Shown here: positions 1 to 6,820 of the stretch, piece after piece
How positions within the stretch are numbered: the first letter of the stretch is position 1
Layout of the letters: each line of letters opens with the position of its first letter
NCBI GenBank assembly: GCA_002392625.1
Contig: DGHJ01000110.1
Span: 21,992 to 33,116 of the forward strand
DNA length: 11,125 nucleotides
Direction of reading: 5' to 3'
From: Oscillospiraceae bacterium UBA3851
GTDB taxonomy: Bacteria; Bacillota; Clostridia; Oscillospirales; Oscillospiraceae
Notes under the pieces: model-generated
Database searches by the model: none
The model's input: only the letters and a program-made list of their open reading frames with translations
What the model was told of the DNA's origin: nothing
Made by a program: the position numbers and the translations under genes

Positions 1-1484
1 CCGTAGGAGGTCATGGACTTGACGGTGCCGGTGTAGTGCTTGCCGACCTCGATGTTGTTCCAGATCTCGGCCTGGGCAGCCTGGCGAGCCTCGTAGGCCA
101 CGGCGCGGATGGAACCCACCACGCGGCGGCGGGCGCGGTTGACCTCGGTGATACGCAGGGAGACGGTCTGGCCGATCATCTCGCTGAGGTCGGCGCCGCG
201 GGGCTGACCGCTCTGGGAAGCGGGCACGAACACGCGCACGCCCTTGACGTTGACGACGATGCCGCCCTTGTTCTCCTCAGTGACCTTGCCCTCCAGAGTG
301 ACCTTGTTCTCGCGGGCCTGCTCGATGTCCTCCCAAACCTTCACGGCATCCAGACGCTTCTTGGAGAGCATGGCGTAGCCCTCCACGTCGTTGACGCGGA
401 TGATGTAGGTCTCGATCTCGTCGCCGATCTTGACGATGTCTTCAGGCTTGGCGTTGGGGTCGGCGGACAGCTCTTCCACGGCAATATAGCCCGCCTGCTT
501 GCAGCCCAGGTCGACCTGCACCTCGGTGGGGCCGATCGCCGTGACGATACCGGTTACCTTCTCTCCTGTATTTAAAGTTTTGAAAGATTTTTCCAGCAGC
601 TCCTCAAAGCTTTCTTCCGCCAGCTCGGTGTTCTTGATTTCTTCGCTCATCGTTGTATATACCTCCTTAATGATGCTCGCCGGAGTGGACGCGCCGGCCG
701 TAAGGCCCGCCACAGAACATCCAATAAGAAAGTCCGGTGAAAGCTCCCCTGCTCCCTCGATCTGGAACACGCGGGGACATCTCTCGGTGCAAATCTCCGT
801 CAAATGTTTGGTGTTGGCACTTTTACGATCTCCGACCACGACCATCACGTCAACCTTGCCGGCCAGCTGGGCCGCTTCCGATTGGCGCTTTTGCGTAGCA
901 TTGCATATTGTATCAAATAATTTTACATTTGTACACTCTTTTTTTAAAATTTCTGCAGAACTTTCCCAAATTGATCGGATGCACGTGGTCTGTGCCACCG
1001 CCGTCAAGGGCAGATCGCATCTGGAAGAGTCTTCCATCAGCCATTTTTCCAGCTCCACAGGTCCGGGAAAGACCACGGTGTGCCGCGACCAGCTGGCCAC
1101 GCCCATGACCTCCGGGTGGTGAGGCTCGCCGATGATCACCGGCAATCTCCCCTCCCCATCGGCCTCGGCGACGATCTGCTGCACGCGCAGCACGTTGGGG
1201 CAGGTGGCGTCCACACAGGTCACGCCCTTTTGACGCAGACGCTCGATGGTATCCTTCTTCTCGCCGTGGGCGCGGATCAGCACCGTATCCCCCGGTCCGA
1301 TCTCCTCAACGCCCTCCACCTGGCGGGCGCCCAAACTGCGCAGCCGCGCCACCACGTTGGCGTTGTGGATGATGCTGCCCAGCATCACGCAGCCGCCCCG
1401 CTCCAGCGCCGTTTTCTCCGCCAGGGCAACGGCGCGCTCCACGCCATAGCAAAAGCCGGCGGTTTTTGCCAGAATGACCTTCAT
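1..1484 (-). CDS. ispH-rpsA: IspH-ribosomal protein S1 fusion (3' end outside window)
   Basis: Residues 1-278 are 4-hydroxy-3-methylbut-2-enyl diphosphate reductase, the last step of the MEP isoprenoid pathway (HMBPP to IPP and DMAPP, 4Fe-4S enzyme). The three cluster cysteines are visible: C12 in FCYGV, C95 in DATCP and C194 in DTIC. So are H40 (IHN), H123 and E125 (HHPEV), and GASTP near the domain end. Without a stop the frame runs on into S1: domain 1 at about 308-375, domain 2 at about 390-460, and the start of domain 3 (GTVKSMTSYG) at the edge. S1 binds mRNA on the 30S subunit. The ATG lies in the ATGA overlap with the plsC stop. IspH-S1 fusions are known in Clostridia. The frame was followed by hand across the junction and is continuous. 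The remaining S1 domains lie outside the window. Confidence 0.95.
   Translation of the reverse strand, partial: MKVILAKTAGFCYGVERAVALAEKTALERGGCVMLGSIIHNANVVARLRSLGARQVEGVEEIGPGDTVLIRAHGEKKDTIERLRQKGVTCVDATCPNVLRVQQIVAEADGEGRLPVIIGEPHHPEVMGVASWSRHTVVFPGPVELEKWLMEDSSRCDLPLTAVAQTTCIRSIWESSAEILKKECTNVKLFDTICNATQKRQSEAAQLAGKVDVMVVVGDRKSANTKHLTEICTERCPRVFQIEGAGELSPDFLIGCSVAGLTAGASTPASIIKEVYTTMSEEIKNTELAEESFEELLEKSFKTLNTGEKVTGIVTAIGPTEVQVDLGCKQAGYIAVEELSADPNAKPEDIVKIGDEIETYIIRVNDVEGYAMLSKKRLDAVKVWEDIEQARENKVTLEGKVTEENKGGIVVNVKGVRVFVPASQSGQPRGADLSEMIGQTVSLRITEVNRARRRVVGSIRAVAYEARQAAQAEIWNNIEVGKHYTGTVKSMTSY
648..668 (-). promoter_or_regulatory. Internal Shine-Dalgarno and ATG at the IspH/S1 boundary
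   Basis: On the minus strand AAGGAGGT (661-668) is a full 8-nt match to the anti-Shine-Dalgarno. It is followed after 10 nt by an in-frame ATG (648-650) that opens the S1 part (MSEEIKNTELAEE). The same bases encode the conserved KEV at the end of IspH, so the match could partly be coding constraint. The ATG is codon 279 of the fusion. If used, it would give free S1-like protein in addition to the fusion. Confidence 0.5.
907..935 (-). promoter_or_regulatory. Possible internal promoter within ispH, upstream of S1
   Basis: On the minus strand TGTACA (930-935, 4/6 to the -35 consensus) is separated by exactly 17 bp from TACAAT (907-912, 5/6 to the -10 consensus). It lies in an AT-rich stretch that contrasts with the G+C-rich surroundings, about 255 bp upstream of the internal S1 start. 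The AT-richness could simply reflect Lys/Asn/Ile codons of IspH, so the call is tentative. Confidence 0.25.
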
Positions 1485-2074
1485 TGCGCACCGCCCAGCT
1501 CGTAGACCTGACGCATGACCTCCTCGGCGTTCTGCTTGTACTCCTCCGCCGTCCCCTTGCGGCCCGTATAAACCGGCGTGTACGGCTTGCCGAAGATGAT
1601 GGGCACCTTGCCGAACAGGGGTTTTTTCCTGCCGATATAGACGGGTACCATGCGGACGCCGGCGCGCACGGCGATCACGCCCGCGCCGCTCTTGACCCGG
1701 ACCTGCTTGTTCCGCCTGACGCGGGTGCCCTCCGGGAAGATCATGAGGCTGCTCCCCTCTCTCAGCGCCTGGATGGACCGTTTCAGCGCGGCTACGTCGT
1801 GATTGCCGCGGTCCACCGGGAACACCCCCAGCTTTGTGAGGAACGTCTTCAGGATGGGGATGTGAAAGAGCTGCTTCTTCGCCATGACCTGCAGGGGATA
1901 ATCCCGGCGGAGGGCGCTGATGAGCAGGATGGGATCCCACCAGCTGCAGTGATTGGGACAGAGCACCACCGGCTCATCGGGCAGATTCTCCAGGCCCTTT
2001 ACCTCACCCGGATGGAGGAAATCCACGAACGGCTTGAGAAAATCGTGGACTTTGGTGTAATAACTGTCGCTCAT
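1481..2074 (-). CDS. plsC: 1-acyl-sn-glycerol-3-phosphate acyltransferase (PlsC family)
   Basis: This 197-aa protein should transfer an acyl chain to lysophosphatidic acid, giving phosphatidic acid for membrane phospholipid synthesis. The catalytic NHxxxxD motif is NHCSWWD at 41-47. VDRGN is at 87-91, the acceptor-binding FPEGTR at 113-118 and VPVYIG at 143-148. These are the four blocks of the family in the right order and spacing. Length is normal for the short bacterial form. The start ATG overlaps the stop of the preceding cmk as ATGA, and its own TGA overlaps the ispH ATG in the same way, so the three genes are probably translationally coupled. GGTGAGG just upstream can serve as ribosome binding site. 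The exact acyl acceptor cannot be read from sequence. Confidence 0.93.
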   Translation of the reverse strand: MSDSYYTKVHDFLKPFVDFLHPGEVKGLENLPDEPVVLCPNHCSWWDPILLISALRRDYPLQVMAKKQLFHIPILKTFLTKLGVFPVDRGNHDVAALKRSIQALREGSSLMIFPEGTRVRRNKQVRVKSGAGVIAVRAGVRMVPVYIGRKKPLFGKVPIIFGKPYTPVYTGRKGTAEEYKQNAEEVMRQVYELGGAQ

Positions 2075-4005
2075 TCCTCACCCAGCCTCCTGCGGATCAC
2101 GGCCAGCAGCGCCTCGCGGCTCTCTTCAAAGTTCAGATCGCTGGTATCCACAAGGACGGCGTCCTCCGCCTGGCGGAGGGGTGCGATCTCCCGGTGGCTG
2201 TCAGCCCAGTCACGCTCCTGCATCTCGCGCAGTACCTCGTCGTAGGGGCGTGGCGTGCCGCGCTGCTCCAGCTCCTTCAGGCGCCGCTGTGCGCGCTTCT
2301 CCACGTCCGCCGTCAGGTAGATCTTCACGTCTGCGTCAGGCAGCACGACGGTCCCGATGTCCCGTCCGTCCATGATGACGCTGCGTCTGCGGGCCAGATC
2401 CCGCTGCATGTCCAGCAGGAAGGCGCGCACCTCCGCTATGGCGGAAACGGCGGATGCATACATGGAGATCTGCGGCAGCCGGATCTCGTCCGTCACGTCC
2501 TCCCCGTTGAGCAGCATATGCTGTAAACCATCTTCACTATACACCATATCCACGTGGATCTCCGGCAGTACGGCGATCACCTCTGGAACGCGGGCCGGGT
2601 CGATGCCCTTTCGGAACACGTGGTAGCCGATAGTGCGGTAGATAGCGCCCGTATCCACATATAGGATATTGCGCTGGGCGGCCACCGCCTTGGCCAGGGT
2701 ACTCTTCCCTGCACCGGACGGCCCGTCAATGGCAATGGAATAGATCCGCTCTTTCTTCACTTTCTTACACTCCCCATCCTGTTTCGCGGACAAACCGGCC
2801 AGGCGGCCGGTGGCCCACGCGATCTGCAAATTGAATCCGCCCGTATAGGCGTCTACGTCCAGGATCTCCCCGGCGAAGTAGAGGCCGGGGACCAGTCTGG
2901 AGGCCATGGTAGACGGCTGGACCTCCCCCACCCTTACGCCGCCGCTGGTGACGATGGCTTCCGCCACCGGGCGCGGCCCGGTCACGCTGAGTGCAAAGCC
3001 CTTCAGCAGGGTGCAAAGGCGGCGCCGCTGCTCCTTCGTGACGGAATGGGCCTTCAGCTCACCGCTGATCTCAAGCCGGTCCAGGATCACATTCACCATA
3101 CTGCGGTGGACCAGCCCGGCCACGATCTTGTCAAAATCCTTATTCGGCGCATCGGCAATATCCCGCAAAATCCGGGCTTCCAGCTTCTGCTGATCCAACG
3201 CGGGCTTCAAGTCGATGATCAGCGAATATGTCTCCCTGTCCCACCGGCGCATATGAGCGCTGGCAGATAGGACCAGGGGGCCGGAAACGCCAAAGTGGGT
3301 GAACAGCATCTCGCCGAACTCCCGGAAGATTACCTTTCCCTTGCCGTTATTCACCGTCAGCTCCACGTTTTTCAGGGAGAGGCCCTGCATCTCACGGCAG
3401 CAAGCATCGTCGCTGACCAGAGGGACAAGGGAGCCGCGGGGTTCAACGATGGTGTGACCGAGCTCGGCAGCCATACGGTACCCGTCGCCGGTGGAGCCGG
3501 TGCCGGGATAGGAAAGTCCGCCCGTGGCCAATACAACGGCATCCGCCTCATAGCGTTCTTTTTCGCCCTGCACGCCGGTAACGCCGGCATTATCTCGCAG
3601 GATCCGGCAGGCGCGGTCACGCACCGTTCGAACGTGAAGGCGCCGCAGCTCCCGCTCCAGCGCGGCGCTGACGTCAAAGGCCCGGTCAGACACAGGAAAG
3701 ACCCGGTTGCCCCGTTCCGTTTTCAGCGGCACGCCGAGCCGTTCAAAAAAAGCCATGGTGTCCTGGGTGGTAAAACGGGAAAGGGCACTGTAAAGGAATT
3801 TACCATTACACGGTACATTCTGCAGCATCGTGTCCAGATCGCAGTTGTTGGTCACGTTGCAGCGGCCCTTCCCGGTGATATTCAATTTCTTGCCGAGGCG
3901 CTCGTTTGGTTCCAGCAGCGTCACAGCCGTTTCCTGTCCGGCAGCGCTGATGGCTGCCATCATTCCGGCGGCGCCGCCGCCGATCACAACGATTTTTTTA
4001 CTCAT
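2071..4005 (-). CDS. cmk: Fused FAD oxidoreductase (BaiN/HI0933 family) and (d)CMP kinase
   Basis: One 644-aa frame carries two enzymes. Residues 1-415 are a HI0933/BaiN-type flavoprotein: the dinucleotide-binding GGGAAG at 9-14, then LGKKLNITGKGRCNVTN, and near its end a GEILDVDAYTGGFNLQ motif that closes the FAD site. Its substrate is unknown. From about 416 the protein is cytidylate kinase, which phosphorylates CMP/dCMP: P-loop GPSGAGKST, VDTGAIYR and MDGRDIGT. Each part has the length of a free-standing protein (415 and 229 aa). An upstream ATG at 4059 would add 18 residues, but the one at 4005 gives MSKKIVVIGGG, the usual N-terminus, and overlaps the regulator's stop by 8 nt. These genes are normally separate neighbours. 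The junction holds a possible internal GTG start beside a GGGG run, so the fusion may be real or an indel/assembly artefact. Confidence 0.85.
   Translation of the reverse strand: MSKKIVVIGGGAAGMMAAISAAGQETAVTLLEPNERLGKKLNITGKGRCNVTNNCDLDTMLQNVPCNGKFLYSALSRFTTQDTMAFFERLGVPLKTERGNRVFPVSDRAFDVSAALERELRRLHVRTVRDRACRILRDNAGVTGVQGEKERYEADAVVLATGGLSYPGTGSTGDGYRMAAELGHTIVEPRGSLVPLVSDDACCREMQGLSLKNVELTVNNGKGKVIFREFGEMLFTHFGVSGPLVLSASAHMRRWDRETYSLIIDLKPALDQQKLEARILRDIADAPNKDFDKIVAGLVHRSMVNVILDRLEISGELKAHSVTKEQRRRLCTLLKGFALSVTGPRPVAEAIVTSGGVRVGEVQPSTMASRLVPGLYFAGEILDVDAYTGGFNLQIAWATGRLAGLSAKQDGECKKVKKERIYSIAIDGPSGAGKSTLAKAVAAQRNILYVDTGAIYRTIGYHVFRKGIDPARVPEVIAVLPEIHVDMVYSEDGLQHMLLNGEDVTDEIRLPQISMYASAVSAIAEVRAFLLDMQRDLARRRSVIMDGRDIGTVVLPDADVKIYLTADVEKRAQRRLKELEQRGTPRPYDEVLREMQERDWADSHREIAPLRQAEDAVLVDTSDLNFEESREALLAVIRRRLGEE
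2758..2775 (-). promoter_or_regulatory. Possible internal GTG start of cmk with Shine-Dalgarno
   Basis: At the oxidoreductase/cmk junction the minus strand reads GGGGAG (2770-2775), nine bases, then GTG (2758-2760). This is an in-frame codon that gives MKKERIYSIAIDGPSG, the normal Cmk N-terminus, and a 229-aa kinase. A TAA (2765-2767) lies just ahead of it in another frame. Free Cmk could therefore be made even if the long frame is also read. Confidence 0.45.
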
Positions 4006-4864
4006 GATTCGTCTCGCCAAAGATACTGTGCGCCAGCCAGACCCGCTCCATCTCGGCAAACACGCCGTCCACGTCCTCTTTTCTCCGTCGGCCCAGCTCC
4101 ACGATCAGCGCGTTGAGCAGGCTCAGAGGGGCCGCCATGGAATCCACGAAGGAAATCATGTCGCTGCGCACCAGCAGCGCGGCCGATGCCCACTGGCACA
4201 GCGGGGAGATGGTGCTGTCGGTAATGGCGACCACGTCCGCACCCCGGTCGTGCGCATACTGTACAGCGTTCACCGCCATAATGGAATAGCGGGGAAAGCT
4301 GATCCCCACCAGAACGTCGCCGGGGCCGATATGAACCATCTGTTCATAGATCTCACCGGCGGCGGCATTCTGCACGTAGACCACATTTTTGAAGATCAGG
4401 TGCAGATAGAAGTTCAAATATCCCGCCAGGAACGAGGAGGACCGGACGCCCATAATATAGATGCGCTCCGCGTGGAGCAGCATGTCCACCACACGGTCAA
4501 ACTCCCGGCGGTCGATGCGCTCGATGGCGGCGTGGATGCTGTTCATATCCCGCTGCATCACCTCGCTGATCATGTCGGCGCCGACGATCTGCTCCTGAGA
4601 GGCGCGGATCCGCTGCACGGAAGTCAGCCGACCGCGCACCAACTCCTGCAATGCGCGCTGCATCCCCGGATAGCCCTCATAGCCCAGCTCAGCGGCAAAG
4701 CGGACGACCGTGGATTCGCTGACCTGGGCGATCTCACCCAGCCGCTTTGCGGTCAGAAAGGCAGCCTTATCGGAATATTTAAGAATATACTGGGCAATGC
4801 GCTTTTGTGCCTTGGAAAACGTATCCAGATTGGATCGAATGTGATATAAAACGTCGTTATTCAC
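3998..4864 (-). CDS. MurR/RpiR family transcriptional regulator
   Basis: This 288-aa protein has the RpiR layout. The N-terminal helix-turn-helix domain covers about residues 1-77, with the recognition region around TAKRLGEIAQVSESTVVRFA (38-57). A C-terminal SIS (sugar isomerase fold) domain follows at about 120-255, with IMGVRSSSF at 137-145 and VGISFPRYS at 186-194. Family members bind phosphosugars or amino-sugar phosphates through the SIS domain and repress or activate catabolic genes. No sugar catabolic gene is nearby, so the ligand is unknown; a peptidoglycan-derived sugar is only a guess from the upstream carboxypeptidase. The start is GTG, overlapping the rluB stop by 8 nt (GTGAATAA), with AAAGGGA upstream. 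Its own stop overlaps the next ATG by 8 nt (ATGAGTAA). It is unusual to find this regulator inside a housekeeping operon. Confidence 0.93.
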   Translation of the reverse strand: MNNDVLYHIRSNLDTFSKAQKRIAQYILKYSDKAAFLTAKRLGEIAQVSESTVVRFAAELGYEGYPGMQRALQELVRGRLTSVQRIRASQEQIVGADMISEVMQRDMNSIHAAIERIDRREFDRVVDMLLHAERIYIMGVRSSSFLAGYLNFYLHLIFKNVVYVQNAAAGEIYEQMVHIGPGDVLVGISFPRYSIMAVNAVQYAHDRGADVVAITDSTISPLCQWASAALLVRSDMISFVDSMAAPLSLLNALIVELGRRRKEDVDGVFAEMERVWLAHSIFGETNHE

Positions 4865-5576
4865 GTCGGTCGCTTCCCTTTAAGTATTTGATTTCAACAT
4901 CTGTCAAGTATCTCCACTTGCCAGCAGGCAGGTCCCCAAGACGCAGGTCGCCCTCCTGCATCCGCCGCAGGCGTTGGACCGTCAGGCCCACTTTTCGGCA
5001 CATCCGGCGGATTTGCCTGTTCTTGCCCTGATGGATGGTGACGGAAAGCAGCGCCTGATCGCCATCACGGGAAATGGTCACCACTTCCGCAGGGGAAATG
5101 ACCTCCCCGTCGAGATCGTTTACGGACGCAAGACGCTCTGCCGCGTCCGACACGTCGCCTGTTACGGTCACGTGGTAAACCTTGCCGACCTCGTGCTTCG
5201 GATGCGTTAACGATTGCATAAGAGCGCCGTCGTTGGTGAACAGGAGCAATCCCTCGGAGTCCCTGTCCAGCCGCCCCACGGGAAATACCCTCACGCCGCA
5301 GTCCGACACCAGCTGCGCGGCCGTGGCGCGGCCCAGCTCATCGGACAGGGTGGTCACATATCCCCGCGGCTTATTCAGCATGAGATACACCGCCGGAGGC
5401 GCTGACGGAAGCGCACGTCCGTCCACCTCGATCCGGTCCAAGGAGGGGTCTGCCTTGTCGCCAAGGGCGGCAGGGCGCCCATTCACCCGGACACGGCCTT
5501 GCCGCAGCAGCTCCTCCCCTGCCCGGCGTGAACACAACCCGGCTTGGGATATGATTTTTTGCAGCCGTTCCGTCAA
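4857..5576 (-). CDS. rluB: rRNA pseudouridine synthase, RsuA/RluB family
   Basis: The enzyme isomerises a uridine of ribosomal RNA to pseudouridine. An N-terminal S4 RNA-binding domain (about residues 1-55, LQKIISQAGLCSRRAGEELL) precedes the catalytic domain. That domain carries LNKPRGYVTT, GRLDRDSEGLLLFTNDG with the catalytic Asp, and IHQGKNRQIRRMC near the C-terminus. RluB acts on 23S and RsuA on 16S rRNA; position next to scpAB and cmk favours RluB by analogy with Bacillus, but the target is not proven. I chose TTG at 5576: GGGAGG lies directly against the ATG at 5582 (no spacing) but six bases from this TTG, and it gives MTERLQKIISQAG, the usual family N-terminus. The ATG form would be two residues longer, 241 aa. 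Confidence 0.92.
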   Translation of the reverse strand: MTERLQKIISQAGLCSRRAGEELLRQGRVRVNGRPAALGDKADPSLDRIEVDGRALPSAPPAVYLMLNKPRGYVTTLSDELGRATAAQLVSDCGVRVFPVGRLDRDSEGLLLFTNDGALMQSLTHPKHEVGKVYHVTVTGDVSDAAERLASVNDLDGEVISPAEVVTISRDGDQALLSVTIHQGKNRQIRRMCRKVGLTVQRLRRMQEGDLRLGDLPAGKWRYLTDVEIKYLKGSDRRE

Positions 5577-5594
5577 GGTCATCCTCCCGTCACA

Positions 5595-6380
5595 TCACGT
5601 CGCGTCCTCATCCGACAGACGCTGAAACCCCTCGTCATACAGGGCGGCGTGATCGGCCCAGTCGTTTCCGTCCTGAAAGGTGACCGCCACAAGGCGGTGC
5701 CCGTCCCGCTGCGCACAGGTAACCAGCGTGCGTCCCGCGGCTTTGGTGTAGCCCGTTTTCATGCCGACGCAGCCATTTAGCGTCTTCAGAAGTCTGTTGT
5801 GGTTGTTCATAGTCCGCCCGCCGACGGTGGCCGTCACCGTAGAGCATATCCGCACGAACGTGGGATCGTCTGCTGCATACGCGGCCAGAACAGCCATATC
5901 ACGGGCGGTGGAAAAGTGCCCGTCATCGTCCAAACCGTTGGGATTGGCAAAGGACGTCCCCGTCATGCCCAGTTCAGCGGCCTTGCCGTTCATCCAGCCG
6001 ACAAATCGCTCCACACTGCCCCCGCAGTGATCTGCCAGCGCCAGAGCAGCGTCGTTGCCGGAGCATAGCAGCAGGCCGTAGAGAAGCGTTTCCACCGTCA
6101 GCTCTTCGCCCGGCTTGAGATACATGGAAGACCCCTCAGCCATGTGCTCAGGACGGACGGTGACGGTTTCGCTTAAGTCACAGCGCTCCAGCACCACCAG
6201 CGCTGTCATGATCTTGGTGGTGCTGGCAATCAGCATTTTCCGGTCGGCATTCTTTTCATAGAGCACCTGCCCGGAATCGGCATCCATCAGGATGGCCGAA
6301 GTGGCCGAAATCTCCGCCGCACTGACGCGGCAAGGCAGCAGCGCCAGCAGAATACAAACCAGTATGATCGACTTTTTCAT
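5595..6380 (-). CDS. Short secreted D-alanyl-D-alanine carboxypeptidase (S11, DacF/DacB-like)
   Basis: This penicillin-binding protein removes the terminal D-Ala from peptidoglycan stem peptides. The three active-site motifs of family S11 are present: STTK at 53-56, SGN at 107-109 and KTG at 208-210. An N-terminal signal peptide (MKK, hydrophobic core, probable cleavage after VSA near residue 21) sends it outside the membrane. It ends at 261 aa, well short of the 380-390 typical of PBP5/DacF, so the C-terminal beta domain and membrane-anchoring helix are absent; I expect a soluble enzyme. The start at 6380 has GAGGGG seven bases upstream. An ATG at 6419 would place 13 extra residues before the signal and is less likely. 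Adjacent gerW hints at a role in spore cortex, by inference. Confidence 0.92.
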   Translation of the reverse strand: MKKSIILVCILLALLPCRVSAAEISATSAILMDADSGQVLYEKNADRKMLIASTTKIMTALVVLERCDLSETVTVRPEHMAEGSSMYLKPGEELTVETLLYGLLLCSGNDAALALADHCGGSVERFVGWMNGKAAELGMTGTSFANPNGLDDDGHFSTARDMAVLAAYAADDPTFVRICSTVTATVGGRTMNNHNRLLKTLNGCVGMKTGYTKAAGRTLVTCAQRDGHRLVAVTFQDGNDWADHAALYDEGFQRLSDEDAT

Positions 6381-6419
6381 GGAGTCACCCCTCAGCGTTG
6401 ATGACCCCAGTATATTCAT

Positions 6420-6818
6420 TCAGATCGTCTCTTTTTCCGCCTTGCGCTTATCGATGAAGTTCTCCACACGGTCCATGACCTCCGGCACCATGTCGATGAC
6501 CCGGTCCACAGTTGTCATAGCAGGCATAGCCACCGGCAGAACGCGGGTAATGCCATCCTTGATGACCAGAAACGCCACTGGCTCCACACGGACGCCGGCG
6601 GTGCTGGCGCCGCCGAATTTGGGGGCCTGTTTGCCGTAATCACCGCCGCCGCAGCCAAAGCCGAAGCTCATGCGGGACACGGGGATCAGTGTCACGCCGT
6701 CCGGCGTGGCAATGGGCTGGCCGATGATGGCGTTGGAGTCCACCATCTCGCGGATCTTGCCGATGGAGGTGTTCATCAGATCCCGCAGCGCGCCGCTTTT
6801 GTTCTCGTTGTTATCCAT
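6420..6818 (-). CDS. ytfJ: GerW/YtfJ family sporulation protein
   Basis: The 132-aa product matches the GerW (YtfJ) family. It has an N-terminal helical part (LMNTSIGKIREMVDSNAIIG, 14-33), then TPDGVTLIPVSRMSFGFGCGGG (39-59) with the family's Gly-rich stretch, and VEPVAFLVIKDG (79-90). In Bacillus subtilis YtfJ/GerW is a spore protein needed for the response to L-alanine during germination; the biochemical activity is not known. The start is well set: AAAGGAG seven bases before the ATG, with the Shine-Dalgarno lying in the last codons of the upstream DUF2953 gene. The pair DUF2953-GerW is the same order as ytfI-ytfJ in Bacillus. Its presence suggests an endospore-forming ancestry. Confidence 0.92.
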   Translation of the reverse strand: MDNNENKSGALRDLMNTSIGKIREMVDSNAIIGQPIATPDGVTLIPVSRMSFGFGCGGGDYGKQAPKFGGASTAGVRVEPVAFLVIKDGITRVLPVAMPAMTTVDRVIDMVPEVMDRVENFIDKRKAEKETI

Positions 6819-6820
6819 GA

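Noticed and set aside
36..575. 179-aa plus-strand open frame opposite the S1 domains
   Set aside because: Leu/Asp/Val/His-rich shadow of the S1 coding strand; no family features and no ribosome site.
1484..2245. 253-aa plus-strand open frame
   Set aside because: Lies antisense to plsC and cmk, whose motifs are certain; composition is typical of a G+C-rich shadow.
4006..4059. 18-residue N-terminal extension of the oxidoreductase
   Set aside because: Reads through the regulator's coding end and precedes the standard MSKKIVVIGGG N-terminus.
3295..4849. Two long overlapping plus-strand open frames (273 and 339 aa)
   Set aside because: Antisense to the oxidoreductase and the RpiR regulator, which have clear domains; they overlap each other in different frames and match nothing known.
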